Shown: one piece after another, positions 9,001 through 16,958 of the stretch
Numbering within the stretch: position 1 is the stretch's first letter
How the letters are laid out: each line of letters opens with the position of its first letter
Source: a virus
DNA length: 64,000 nt
IMG/VR virus record: IMGVR_UViG_3300044922_000175
Location: 61,940 to 125,939 of that record
Reading direction: 5' to 3' (one strand)
Made by a program: the position numbers and the translations under genes
Notes under the pieces: model-generated
What the model was told of the DNA's origin: nothing
The model's database searches: none
The model's input: only the letters and a program-made list of their open reading frames with translations

Positions 9001-10801
9001 ACGCTCCACCCTTAGTTTGTACACTTCTATTACCAGGTCTATCTAAAGTAGCTTTATCTCTACCTAAGAATGGATCATGATCTAAGAAGTTATAAGGATA
9101 GTTTACATATAAACCAGTTGTAATCTTATTGCCTGCAACCTTGTCGGGTATATCATACTCCCGCATGTTATTAATAAGACCCTTGGCAATAATAGTACGG
9201 TTACCTTCTCTAGTACCCCTTAAAATCTCATAACCTATAATAGTATTTATATATTGATTATTTTGATCTACCGGGAATTCTATATTAGAGAACTCAACAC
9301 CTAAAATAATAATACTATTAGTAGTAGGATTATAGTTAGGTATTACAATGTCATCAGGCATCTTATGATGTCTAATGTTTTCAGCACAAAGATCTCCCCA
9401 AATATCCGGTTTGTTATCAGGATACTTCTCAGTAGATTCCCAATAAGCTAGCTCACCAGAATACTTAATGAGGCCACCATCATCTGTTGTTCCAGAAGCC
9501 GGTATTACTGTAGCTGTATTATTTACTTGCCATTCTTGCTCTTGACCAAAATCTATAATGTGATCAGGGCTAGCATTATTATTAAGTTCTCCGGGCTTTG
9601 GAGCACGTCCTGGAATATGATAACTAGATGATTTATCACCGGTGTTATAAATCCATCGTATAAAGAAACTATATACTTCATCTCTTAAAAATGTTGGTTT
9701 GTTTCCGCCTTTATAATAATAGTCAGCGGGATATTCTACACCCACCCACTTTGCTGTAATATTATTAGCTAGGGGTTGGTAATTAAAGTCTTCATAAGTA
9801 GTAGGACCGACTCTAATTAAATAATCATTTACATTGTACATACCAGCTGATTTCTCATATGCCGGTGTACGTAAAGGTATTTGTTCTAAAGGAATTGTTA
9901 CTAATGTTGGATCAACAGCATCTAAAGATATAGTGGTTGTTTGAGTAGAATAATAACCAATCTTTCTAGCTACAGCTTGTTGATTAACAAAGCCTATTAA
10001 AACTAATTCAAACTCATCATAGTCTGCATCTATATCACTAATGATAATATCTAATGACCCATTAACGTTATCATGACTCCATAATGCTTGAACATTAGAG
10101 ATAGCTAAGTAATCAGTAACTTTAATACCATTTACAGAATATGCAATAGTTGCTTGATAAGAACCATTTAATAATGTTCCTAAGCCATGACCCTTTTGAA
10201 TTTTTATACAAGGGGTTTTAGCATAAGCTGCTAATCTTAGTTTATCACAATCTAATACCCCTGTAGATACTTCATCCTTACATGGTCCTGGATCCAGGTC
10301 ATTCATAAGATATGGAACACCCTCCCAGTTTAAAGGACTATAAGGCCAAGCTTCTTCCTTACCAATATTCATTGTTCTTGATGGGTTATTACCATCATCC
10401 CAATAAAGATTCCAAGTACAGTCAGAGGTATATTTAGATACTCCAATGATTGGATAAACCTTATTAAACTTAAAACATTGGTTTAAAGCATCATTGTGAA
10501 TTGTATTATATGTGCAACCATTCTCATCAAACAAACCAATCTCTGAAGAAAAGTCATTTGTTGAGTAAATAGCCCACTTACCATTACTTATATAAATAGT
10601 ACCTATAATAGTGTAGGGTACTTCTACACAAGCTATATTACTAGGTTCATTACCCAATACTCCAACATCTCCAGAAGGAGAATTGTTTACAGCATTTCTA
10701 GCATGTGTCCAATATCCCTCACCAATATAAGCATCACTTACATCTTTTAGTAAGCCTTTATTATACAGCTCGGTGTGAATTAAACCGGTCTTACCATCCA
10801 T
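6062..10801 (-). CDS. muzzle-type tail protein (tail stabilization protein)
   Basis: 1579 residues. The opening (L-I-H-T-E-L-Y-N-K-G-L-L-K-D-V-S-D-A-Y-I-G-E-G-Y-W) and the size match the large tail protein of crAss-like podoviruses, called muzzle in the PhicrAss001 virion structure (about 1.5 kilo-residues). Most of the protein is beta-rich with many Tyr, Asn and Asp residues, as expected of a tail barrel. A strongly hydrophobic Gly/Ala segment lies at about residues 672-747 and could insert in a membrane. The start overlaps the stop of the upstream ring gene by one base (TAATG), which indicates coupled translation. It lies between ring and cargo genes, the order known for the group. Assigned on length, context and remembered N-terminal similarity. 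Confidence 0.75.
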   Translation of the reverse strand: MDGKTGLIHTELYNKGLLKDVSDAYIGEGYWTHARNAVNNSPSGDVGVLGNEPSNIACVEVPYTIIGTIYISNGKWAIYSTNDFSSEIGLFDENGCTYNTIHNDALNQCFKFNKVYPIIGVSKYTSDCTWNLYWDDGNNPSRTMNIGKEEAWPYSPLNWEGVPYLMNDLDPGPCKDEVSTGVLDCDKLRLAAYAKTPCIKIQKGHGLGTLLNGSYQATIAYSVNGIKVTDYLAISNVQALWSHDNVNGSLDIIISDIDADYDEFELVLIGFVNQQAVARKIGYYSTQTTTISLDAVDPTLVTIPLEQIPLRTPAYEKSAGMYNVNDYLIRVGPTTYEDFNYQPLANNITAKWVGVEYPADYYYKGGNKPTFLRDEVYSFFIRWIYNTGDKSSSYHIPGRAPKPGELNNNASPDHIIDFGQEQEWQVNNTATVIPASGTTDDGGLIKYSGELAYWESTEKYPDNKPDIWGDLCAENIRHHKMPDDIVIPNYNPTTNSIIILGVEFSNIEFPVDQNNQYINTIIGYEILRGTREGNRTIIAKGLINNMREYDIPDKVAGNKITTGLYVNYPYNFLDHDPFLGRDKATLDRPGNRSVQTKGGAFRDKDKYDSTGLSNVDVTLFDGVKRDIFSFHSPETTFRNPFLSATELKVYGEVYGNVIGRFIPVENHPKDKFITDTAVILSSLAGVAVGVTAANAANGNFADQTKAALMTIALGGIIGTPVAGASGAVVGAFAGAAAYAIGQAFLVSYYWLESTRNIVDIIESIGKKRQFAYQYVSHGFYNNLIKAAVGSRRRGIKNSLYLDPVVQDYDTIYKINNLYRANTVVLTTERTINDPITKDNTLFTIGHIARSQNGRPDLSVYGVDDKGKPFNAKDIWKEPEAYTQTSVTSAHYAALKIKNDNLYGQLDGIRQIPVGCINLWTINKALKATSGLVFGGDMYVNRYTEKSTFFYFTQWMQNLPDSTEWDYRLYNMLPYPRYWMNTGKYNVGDLLDIIFEPTSDSILPNDYHHFDRRMTSGFLMVRFAYMYLFNSGIRDFYVESEINLAYRDHDDNPGKRHYDFKTYSDYEQLFNAAYIKDTNYYKYDYSLSISKHVSNFVSWGNLQPRIYDPNNISCFTSYDTRVLYSLQQQYELRKDNWRQFLANNYYDFNSKVVTMRNFGKTGAVIMFNDSSPIIFQGAETLDLNGGTKLTIGDGQLFNGQPLQNVINVDPEFEYGSCQNRLSVINTPAGLFYASQNQGKVFSFGQGIQDISKSGMKWWFSQYSPYAVLEDFPDLDPIVLDNTIIGVGLQTTYDNINEILYFCKKDYKLKPEFKNKFKAGAQNKLISTEYAGLIINLGDPTYFDNVSWTVSYDPKAKAFISFHDWHPDLVMASKTYYMTVKGNTIWKHNLVCNSYCNYYGVDYPFEIEYVQNQGQTVTTTRSVEYILECYKYSPNCLDYHHLLDENFDRAIVYNTEQISGDLILNLSPKNNPYLINNYPLVNTSDIDILFSKEEQKYRFNQFWDITNDRGEFTGTFVPMWTTEANGYIRNINTSYVNYNKGATQRKKFRHYINKVILKKLVSGSSKFLLKLSNNKLLASFR

Positions 10802-11655
10802 TATCTAGAACTATTATAGTTGTAACTTTTAAATTGATCATAGTACTTGCCGTACATGGCACGTCTATTCATATCATGCAATTTAGATAACTCTTTAAAG
10901 TTAGGAGTATTTACAATAGACAATGCATTGTTACGAGCTCCTCTGAATCTTTGTTCAATAAGGTTTAACTTCTGCATTACATCCTCTCCATTCATGTAAA
11001 GGTTCTCAAGTATTCTTTGCTTTAAACCATATTCATAGTACTCATTAATCATTGGATGATCCAAGATTAACAAGTTACCATCTTCATCTTCTAAAGCTCC
11101 TTGATAGTTAACGTATAGTTTTCCGGTCTCTAAGTTCATGTATATGAAACCATCTTTAAGTTTACCAACGTATGGTGACTTATAAGAGGTATTAGGACAA
11201 TCACAAGAAATACTTTTAGAGTTACCAGTTAATGTAATTGGTGTATTTATATCGTATATTCGTGTCTCATACTGTAATTTTTGTACAAGACGCATATGAT
11301 CACCACAATCAGTAATACAAGTATCCCCACATGGAGTAGTAACAGTTGCCGGATCAATTATAACTTCCTCAACGTGAGTACCACTCATGGCCGGTTGTTC
11401 AACTTTGTATTGACCACAAAGTAAAGCATAGTTCATTACATAGAAATCATCTGGTAGTTTTACCAGATTATTCTCAATGTCTAGAACCTCTTCTTTAGTT
11501 TTAAATATTCTTAAACCTAAATCATAATTTATTCTCTGAACAACTTTAATAAGTTGTTGAGGCTCAATCATACCCTCTAAAGAATACATTGAGAAATCAA
11601 CGCTTACATCTTCAAGTAATTCATCAAAGGTTTTATATTTTAATTCTGTAAGCAT
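10801..11655 (-). CDS. tail ring protein of the crAss-like connector-tail stack
   Basis: 284 residues. The N-terminal 60 residues are helical (T-F-D-E-L-L-E-D-V then Q-L-I-K-V-V-Q-R-I-N-Y-D-L-G-L-R-I), followed by beta-rich sequence with a Cys cluster near residues 108-118 (CGDTCITDCGD) and a C-terminal helical region with R-I-L-E-N-L-Y-M-N-G. This helix-bundle plus beta arrangement is typical of thin connector rings between portal and tail. It sits immediately upstream of the muzzle gene (TAATG overlap) and 4 nt downstream of another ring-type gene. In PhicrAss001 a ring protein gene also precedes the muzzle gene. Which ring it is cannot be told by eye. Confidence 0.58.
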   Translation of the reverse strand: MLTELKYKTFDELLEDVSVDFSMYSLEGMIEPQQLIKVVQRINYDLGLRIFKTKEEVLDIENNLVKLPDDFYVMNYALLCGQYKVEQPAMSGTHVEEVIIDPATVTTPCGDTCITDCGDHMRLVQKLQYETRIYDINTPITLTGNSKSISCDCPNTSYKSPYVGKLKDGFIYMNLETGKLYVNYQGALEDEDGNLLILDHPMINEYYEYGLKQRILENLYMNGEDVMQKLNLIEQRFRGARNNALSIVNTPNFKELSKLHDMNRRAMYGKYYDQFKSYNYNSSR

Positions 11656-11659
11656 TGCC

Positions 11660-12325
11660 TTATCTGTTTAAGTTAATATTGTCATCTGATAAATCTGAAG
11701 GGATCTGTAATCTTCCAATAAAATCTTGGATAGCCATTTTCTCTGCTTCAGCTAATAAAAATTCAGGAACATTAATCTTGTGATCCATTCTTTTAATACA
11801 AGTATCTTCATCTGTATACTGAGATACATCTTGAATAAAAATACCTTCTATCTTTAAAGCTTCCCAGCTAATATTCGGCATATATAAATAACCGTTTAAA
11901 AACCAGTAGTACTTAGTGTTGTTATATTTAAAACCTGTAGTCTTAGTCATAGAGGTATAAATACCAGGTGTAGTAGGATTTAATTCCTGACTACCATCTA
12001 TAGACGTTACAGATCTAATTAAAGGACCCCAGTAACCTTCCATGAATGTGGGAAGTTTATCTTTTGTACGCATTATAGTACGCCCAGATTTTATACCAGC
12101 GCAGCATGCTTCAACCTTATCTATTTCAATTAACTCTAAACATGGTAAAGTTTGCCAAATAGAATTAAATTTAGATAGTTTATTCTGAGAGTCTTGTCTC
12201 CTCATCAGAACTTGGGCATATTTAATTACAACATTATAAACATACCTATTAGTAAGAAATGCATCTTGTCTTACACTCTTAACTTGATTTTTTACCCTTG
12301 AGACTACGGTTCCAATAGTTACCAT
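11660..12325 (-). CDS. second tail ring or tubular protein
   Basis: 221 residues. A helical N-terminus (I-G-T-V-V-S-R-V-K-N-Q-V-K, then A-F-L-T-N-R-Y-V-Y-N-V-V-I-K-Y-A) leads into a beta-rich middle (Y-Y-W-F-L-N-G-Y-L-Y-M-P-N) and an acidic helical end. The pattern resembles conserved tail-tube or ring proteins of crAss-like phages placed between the IHF-like gene and the muzzle. It lies 4-5 nt from both neighbours, so it is co-translated in the muzzle operon. No catalytic residues are visible. The role is inferred mainly from position. Confidence 0.52.
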   Translation of the reverse strand: MVTIGTVVSRVKNQVKSVRQDAFLTNRYVYNVVIKYAQVLMRRQDSQNKLSKFNSIWQTLPCLELIEIDKVEACCAGIKSGRTIMRTKDKLPTFMEGYWGPLIRSVTSIDGSQELNPTTPGIYTSMTKTTGFKYNNTKYYWFLNGYLYMPNISWEALKIEGIFIQDVSQYTDEDTCIKRMDHKINVPEFLLAEAEKMAIQDFIGRLQIPSDLSDDNINLNR

Positions 12326-12330
12326 TTTTA

Positions 12331-12912
12331 TTAAAATTCAAATTCATCATATGAGCTAAGTATATCCTTATCTTCCTTCTTAACTCTTTGCTTTCTAAGA
12401 GCTTTTGAAAACATCTCTGACACTTTCTTATATGAATCTACAACAATATATTTTTGCCAAGACACAGGATACTCTTTAGCTACAGATCTCTTGAATTGTC
12501 TAACTGCTTGAAAACCCCATAACTCACGGTTTGCAAACTTATATTTGGTCTGATAGTTTGTATAGAAAATCTTAGCTAACTTAGAATCTGACTCTAGATT
12601 CCTGTTCTTTATTTCTTTACCGTATTTAACAGATAGACCATAATTTACATTAGTGTCCCGGTTAAATGTACAGGTACCTATGAACAGGTATCCCAGACTT
12701 TCTGGTAACTCAACTCCATCTCTATACGCAATTACCTCTTTCCAAATATTTTCATTAAACTTCATCACTATCTTCTTGATAGTTTTGTCATCTAATGTAG
12801 AAAACTCAGGATGCCTCTCCTTGAACTCTGCTAAAAAATCTTTTGTTAAGATTCTCTTAGGTTTTATTCTCAGCCTTGAGGCATGTAAATCAGGTGCTTT
12901 ATATCCTCTCAT
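12331..12912 (-). CDS. IHF/HU-like DNA-binding domain protein
   Basis: 193 residues, basic. Residues about 45-85 (K-I-V-M-K-F-N-E-N-I-W-K-E-V-I-A-Y-R-D-G-V-E-L-P-E-S-L-G-Y-L-F-I-G-T) follow the HU/IHF pattern of a helix, E-x-V-x-L beta turn and G-x-L/F motif, though weakly. The C-terminal half is Lys/Arg-rich (R-Q-F-K-R-S-V-A-K, A-L-R-K-Q-R-V-K-K). Crassvirales carry two IHF-related genes, one just upstream of the ring genes, which matches this position. It could compact DNA at the portal or be a structural adaptation of the fold. No transcription break is seen on either side. Confidence 0.5.
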   Translation of the reverse strand: MRGYKAPDLHASRLRIKPKRILTKDFLAEFKERHPEFSTLDDKTIKKIVMKFNENIWKEVIAYRDGVELPESLGYLFIGTCTFNRDTNVNYGLSVKYGKEIKNRNLESDSKLAKIFYTNYQTKYKFANRELWGFQAVRQFKRSVAKEYPVSWQKYIVVDSYKKVSEMFSKALRKQRVKKEDKDILSSYDEFEF

Positions 12913-12951
12913 ACCTTGACTACATTAATAAGATACAAAATTTAATCCAGA

Positions 12952-14160
12952 TTAAATACAGTTATAAACAAACTCTCCAATCTTACCATTGTCATAGTCA
13001 TGAACCTCAATAAGGGCAGCTCTCTTACTACCAATAAACTTATTATGGTAGTGCCAGTAGTCTGTTTTAGATAGACTAGGAATAATCTTAATAGAGAAAC
13101 CAGTTATTTCATCCTCTGTAATATACTCTACAGTTTTCTTCTTATGATAATGTCCAGTATATAGAGTTCTAAATTTAGTATTACCCCAGGGCTCTGAAAA
13201 TTCAGTAGCATAAACTAGTAATGAGTTCTTAGTATTTACATCTCCGTGCTCAAATGCAAAGAAGTTATTGTTAAACGTAAGTACTTTTCTCTCTGCATAA
13301 TCAGCATGCCATACTATACCATCCTCTTGTACAGCTTTAGAGAGAGCATGTACTAGATGATAAGATGATAGTCTATCATGATTACCGGGTATAAACATTA
13401 TATGTAATGTCTCACACCTCTCCTTTAAAAAACGAATGCCCCGGTATAGGGCATCAAAAGCTTCAGCATATACTTTGTAGGCTTTATCAGAGTTCTCTAC
13501 CGGAGTACCTGATGTAGTAGTACCATTAAACGTATCCATGTTTAATATATCACCACCTACAACATACACTAGATCATCTATAAAGTAATTATTAGATACA
13601 CTCTCTGTAAGTTGTTCTAGTGAAGCAAAGTACTGTTCTATGATATCATCATTACCATCCTTACCAATATGCATATCTTGCATAGATAGTACACAGCTTA
13701 CATATCGGTGTCTCTTTTGCTTCTTTACTACTACTGGTTTATAATCCGGTTTAAAGTTTTCTATGATGTCTTTTAGATAATCTTCTTTAGTCTTTACTAC
13801 TTTAGTTACTAAAGCTGATACTAACCATTTATCACTTCTCTCCTTATTCCAATATTGAGATAACTTCCACTCTGTAGTATCTATACCCAAGATCTCTATA
13901 ATCTCTTCAGGGGTTTTAGGATTAACTGATACTAATTTCTCTATCTTACCTGTGCCTTTTTCTAAATCATAAGACTCCGAATTAATTCTTTCTACATTAT
14001 GTTCTGAATTGTATTTTAATTTTTTAGATTTAAATCCTAGAGACTTTTTAATCTTTAAATATTCATCTAAAGTAATACCAATTCTTCTTGCACACTCAAT
14101 ATTAGATAGCTTCCATTCTTTACTTTTAGCTACCTTATCTTTTAATTCTTGTGAATACAT
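12952..14160 (-). CDS. calcineurin-like metallophosphoesterase with N-terminal HTH-like segment
   Basis: 402 residues. Metal-binding motifs of the calcineurin/Mre11 superfamily appear in order: D-M-H at 162-164 (DxH), G-G-D at 202-204, G-N-H-D at 259-262, then F-E-H-G-D and, near residue 337, G-H-Y-H (GHxH). The set is complete, so an active di-metal phosphoesterase or nuclease is likely. Residues 16-45 (K-L-S-N-I-E-C-A-R-R-I-G-I-T-L-D-E-Y-L) look like a helix-turn-helix, which suggests a DNA substrate. It is the first gene of the ring-muzzle-cargo operon and has its own promoter. The substrate is unknown; a role in DNA processing during packaging or ejection is only a guess. Confidence 0.8.
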   Translation of the reverse strand: MYSQELKDKVAKSKEWKLSNIECARRIGITLDEYLKIKKSLGFKSKKLKYNSEHNVERINSESYDLEKGTGKIEKLVSVNPKTPEEIIEILGIDTTEWKLSQYWNKERSDKWLVSALVTKVVKTKEDYLKDIIENFKPDYKPVVVKKQKRHRYVSCVLSMQDMHIGKDGNDDIIEQYFASLEQLTESVSNNYFIDDLVYVVGGDILNMDTFNGTTTSGTPVENSDKAYKVYAEAFDALYRGIRFLKERCETLHIMFIPGNHDRLSSYHLVHALSKAVQEDGIVWHADYAERKVLTFNNNFFAFEHGDVNTKNSLLVYATEFSEPWGNTKFRTLYTGHYHKKKTVEYITEDEITGFSIKIIPSLSKTDYWHYHNKFIGSKRAALIEVHDYDNGKIGEFVYNCI

Positions 14161-14176
14161 GCGGTAATTGTTTTAT

Positions 14177-14205
14177 CAAATGTAGTAAAAATAGTTTATA
14201 ATCAA
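14177..14205 (-). promoter_or_regulatory. Bacteroidota-type promoter of the muzzle-cargo operon
   Basis: On the minus strand TTG (14205-14203) is followed after 18 nt by TACATTTG (14184-14177), matching the Bacteroidota primary sigma consensus TTG then TAnnTTTG. It lies between the terminator hairpin at 14221-14243 and the metallophosphoesterase start at 14160, so it would restart transcription for the last virion operon. The spacer is 1-2 nt short of the usual 19-21. Confidence 0.6.
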
Positions 14206-14220
14206 GTTATTATAAAATAA

Positions 14221-14243
14221 ACCCCGGCTTTTTACACCGGGGT
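14221..14243 (-). terminator. terminator closing the adsorption gene block
   Basis: Perfect 7-bp stem ACCCCGG/CCGGGGT with a 9-nt loop; on the minus strand it is followed by a T-rich tract (TTATTTTATAATAAC). A second hairpin GAGGG/CCCTC lies just upstream at 14251-14273. They separate the FN3-type gene ending at 14323 from the operon that starts at 14160. Confidence 0.75.
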
Positions 14244-14322
14244 CTAATCAGAGGGGTAAACCAACAAACCCTCTTAGTACTTATACAATATTAATATAGT
14301 AAATGATTTTTAATTATCCAAA

Positions 14323-14766
14323 TTAAAGTGGTGGTACGCAAGCACTACCTGCAGTAACAACTAATCCTGAAGCAGCTGTATACTGTCCAGTAACAATACA
14401 TAATGAAATAGTAGTTCCAGCATTAATATTTAAATTAACTTCTTCACCACTTGTACCACAAGCTTCATAGTTTAAAAGCTTAGCACTTCCTGTAGGATTA
14501 TTAACTGTATAACTAGTACAACTTTGTACAATAGTTGTATCAGATGATACTAAGCTAAGCGTTACGTCTTCGCCAGAACCACAACGTGCATATACTTCAA
14601 CATCATAAACAGTTGATGTTAATCCTGCTAACTGAATTGGTCCACTAGATTGTGGAAAAACCATACTTTGCCATGCTCCTTGAGGAGAATTAACTCTGTA
14701 TTTTACCAAATAACCAAGAGCTGGTATAGGATTAGGAGGAGTAAAAGTTAAATATAAAGATGCCAT
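14323..14766 (-). CDS. fibronectin-III-like tail or fibre protein
   Basis: 147 residues with no charged catalytic centre. The first ~85 residues follow a fibronectin type III pattern (L-G-Y-L-V-K-Y-R-V, then L-T-S-T-V-Y-D-V-E-V-Y-A-R-C), followed by a Cys-containing beta-rich tail. Start and stop overlap the previous gene as TAATG, so translation is coupled. It belongs to the series of adsorption proteins and probably decorates the tail or binds a surface polymer. It is the last gene before the terminator. Confidence 0.5.
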   Translation of the reverse strand: MASLYLTFTPPNPIPALGYLVKYRVNSPQGAWQSMVFPQSSGPIQLAGLTSTVYDVEVYARCGSGEDVTLSLVSSDTTIVQSCTSYTVNNPTGSAKLLNYEACGTSGEEVNLNINAGTTISLCIVTGQYTAASGLVVTAGSACVPPL

Positions 14767-15302
14767 TAGGTTGTTAATGTTTTAAATGATAAGGTGATAG
14801 ATGTACAGCAATCAGCACTACCAGAAGTACTAGTAAGTAATCTTACATAATAAGTTGTGTTTGCTGACAAGTTAATAATAGTCCACTTAGGCGTAGCACT
14901 AACAAGAATTGACTGAGAACCTGTAACCGTTACAAACGCAGGGTCTGTAGACCATTGTAATTTAGTTGAAGTAATAGTAGCAGGAGCACCAGGAACAGTA
15001 TAACTGACAGTTGCTTCGGTTTGTTTAACATTACTAATATTAAAATTCTTGATTGATTGACAAGTAGCTAGTGGATTAAAGCAGTTTGGATTAGTTAAAT
15101 ATAATACTAATTTTTTTACTACTAAATCAAGACGCTCATTCTTCTTGATATCAATAGTATAAATATCATTACCGGTATACTTAACGCATTCAAAACTTAC
15201 TACCTCATCACATAGTTCAGAGATAGCACATTCAGTAGTAACTGGGGATACCAATTTGGTATCCTCACAGCCACAGGGTTTTGGTTGACAATTACAGCTC
15301 AT
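14766..15302 (-). CDS. Cys-rich N-domain plus FN3 appendage protein
   Basis: 178 residues. The first 50 are very Cys-rich (C-N-C-Q-P-K-P-C-G-C, then T-E-C-A-I-S-E-L-C). A segment C-V-K-Y-T-G-N-D..L-D-L-V-V-K-K-L at about 55-85 resembles the short adaptor block at the front of the neighbouring 512-residue protein (W-Q-G-P-N-I-P..V-S-E-V-V-A-K-L). A fibronectin III-like domain fills the rest (A-T-V-S-Y-T-V-P-G, T-T-Y-Y-V-R-L-L). It probably attaches to the virion through the shared adaptor block and presents the FN3 domain. Function is inferred from context. Confidence 0.52.
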   Translation of the reverse strand: MSCNCQPKPCGCEDTKLVSPVTTECAISELCDEVVSFECVKYTGNDIYTIDIKKNERLDLVVKKLVLYLTNPNCFNPLATCQSIKNFNISNVKQTEATVSYTVPGAPATITSTKLQWSTDPAFVTVTGSQSILVSATPKWTIINLSANTTYYVRLLTSTSGSADCCTSITLSFKTLTT

Positions 15303-15304
15303 GA

Positions 15305-16843
15305 TTAGTTAATTATAAAGGAATTAAGGTTGCTTATTGGAGGACAACTGCCTGAACCAACAACGGTAGTTTGTTTAGGACAAACTTTGCTAACTACATT
15401 TACTCCAGATGCTACATCAATAATTGAAATTTCTACCTTGTAGGTTCCAACTGTAAGACCTTGAAGTGTACCACTAATAGTTCCACCATATGTATTTGCA
15501 ATGTTAGTAGTAGTTTCTGAAAGCAATGCATCAGCATTAGTATACAATTTGATTCTGTATTTCTTAGTAGAGCTAGACGAGTAAACGTTATTAAAGCTAT
15601 AACTAAGAGTATAGGTTGTTCCAGATAAAGCAGAAGATAATGATAATGTAGGACAACTAATATTAGAGGTAACGTTGTAGGTTAAAGTATTCTGACAAAC
15701 CAAACCTTGGTTATCAGTGAAACAATAAGCAATAGCTACTTGATAAGAACCAGACAAATCTAACTGAGTGCTAGACAAGTTCAAATCATAATAGTTAGTA
15801 CCACCAATTAAGTTAGCAATATTAGGGAAGTTGTAGGTCTCAGTAAAAGGAATATTACTTACTGGAGATGCTACAGATAATGTAATAGTTGATCCTGGTG
15901 TAGGACATTGTACAAAACCTGAAGGAATTACACTAGTGCCGGTTAACCGTACACGTAAGTTTGTACTAGATGTCATATCTAATAAGAAACCTAAATCAAT
16001 ATCAGCACAAGTTTTAGTGCAACATGCTTTTAATGACTCAATTTCATTACGTAAATCACAGATTGTAATCCAAAGATTATTTACGCTATCTGCTACAGTA
16101 GATACAGTAGTCTTCCATCTATCTGAATAAGCACTTGCCATAGTACCAGTAGTACTTAAAGCAGGCTCATTAGAGATATCACAGTAAGGAACAATGCTGG
16201 CTGATAATAAAGCCGGAGTTCCAACAACTGATTGTAGATCACAAAGCTTCTGTTCAATAGTAGAAACAATTGTAGTCAATGGTGCAGAACCACTACTTAA
16301 ACAAACGTAAGTAGAATTCTTAGGTGCATAGTTTGTACTTAAAGAAGAAAGGGTGTTATTAATAGTTGTAATAGAATTACTATTACTAACTACACTAGAT
16401 TGTAAAGTAGTAACTGTTGTTTCTAATGTACAAAGCCTAGTTCCTAATAACTGGGCATATGATACAACACCTAATGTTGCACCACCAGCGGCTGCTTGCA
16501 AACAAGCTGCTACTGAACAAGTTAAATTAGCTGCAGCAGGAATACTAATAGCACTAATCTGTGATTGTAAACTACAAATTTTAGTTACTAAAGCTTGTAT
16601 TAAAGCTGTAGAACTAGCTGGTGTAGAACCTAAACTAAGACATGATAAGTTTAAAGTTGCAATATCAATACAGCAATCAGTTAAAATATCACATAACTGT
16701 TCACCCAGTTTTGCAACTACTTCACTTACTGTATCTCCTTTACAAAGACTTAAACAAGGAATGTTAGGACCTTGCCAGATAACGCAGTTAGATGATACCT
16801 CTGAACATCCTGTGCTTTTATAATTTGAACCTACGGGAAGCAT
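15305..16843 (-). CDS. Cys-rich fibre or adhesin protein
   Basis: 512 residues, rich in Ser, Thr and Cys, almost without basic residues. The N-terminus (C-V-I-W-Q-G-P-N-I-P-C-L-S-L-C then V-S-E-V-V-A-K-L-G-E-Q-L-C-D-I-L) is an adaptor-like block that partly repeats further in (L-T-T-I-V-S-T-I-E-Q-K-L-C-D-L). Residues ~150-180 carry a short Ser/Asn heptad-like stretch, and the C-terminal ~220 residues look like two immunoglobulin/FN3-type beta domains. The many Cys could form disulfides or bind metal in the assembled fibre. It is the first gene after the terminator at 16908-16935. Likely host recognition; partner unknown. Confidence 0.55.
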   Translation of the reverse strand: MLPVGSNYKSTGCSEVSSNCVIWQGPNIPCLSLCKGDTVSEVVAKLGEQLCDILTDCCIDIATLNLSCLSLGSTPASSTALIQALVTKICSLQSQISAISIPAAANLTCSVAACLQAAAGGATLGVVSYAQLLGTRLCTLETTVTTLQSSVVSNSNSITTINNTLSSLSTNYAPKNSTYVCLSSGSAPLTTIVSTIEQKLCDLQSVVGTPALLSASIVPYCDISNEPALSTTGTMASAYSDRWKTTVSTVADSVNNLWITICDLRNEIESLKACCTKTCADIDLGFLLDMTSSTNLRVRLTGTSVIPSGFVQCPTPGSTITLSVASPVSNIPFTETYNFPNIANLIGGTNYYDLNLSSTQLDLSGSYQVAIAYCFTDNQGLVCQNTLTYNVTSNISCPTLSLSSALSGTTYTLSYSFNNVYSSSSTKKYRIKLYTNADALLSETTTNIANTYGGTISGTLQGLTVGTYKVEISIIDVASGVNVVSKVCPKQTTVVGSGSCPPISNLNSFIIN

Positions 16844-16869
16844 TTTTTATAAATATAAGAGTACACGAC

Positions 16870-16885
16870 TATAGTGTACACTATA
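16870..16885. promoter_or_regulatory. perfect 16-bp palindrome upstream of the Cys-rich fibre gene
   Basis: TATAGTGTACACTATA is a perfect palindrome 27 nt upstream of the start at 16843. A related TAGTGTACA occurs at 46734-46742 upstream of the scaffold gene. No good promoter core is visible beside it, only a TATATTTA at 16851-16858 on the minus strand. It may be a protein-binding site or an RNA hairpin. Confidence 0.35.
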
Positions 16886-16907
16886 ATATAAACAATTAAT
16901 CACTAAT

Positions 16908-16935
16908 AAAAAAGACCCCCGAAGGAGTCTTTTTA
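16908..16935 (-). terminator. terminator after the coiled-coil gene
   Basis: An A-rich arm with AAGAC and CC pairs with GG and GTCTT plus T-rich sequence, with one C/A mismatch and a short CGAA loop. T-rich on both sides, so it may act in both directions. It lies 24 nt downstream of the stop at 16959 and before the start at 16843. Confidence 0.7.
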
Positions 16936-16958
16936 TTAAAATTAAAAATAATTAGAGA

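Noticed and set aside
16353-16823. 156-residue plus-strand frame across the Cys-rich fibre gene
   Set aside because: It is the antisense shadow of a Ser/Thr/Cys-rich coding region with no homologous pattern, no leader and no neighbour on that strand.
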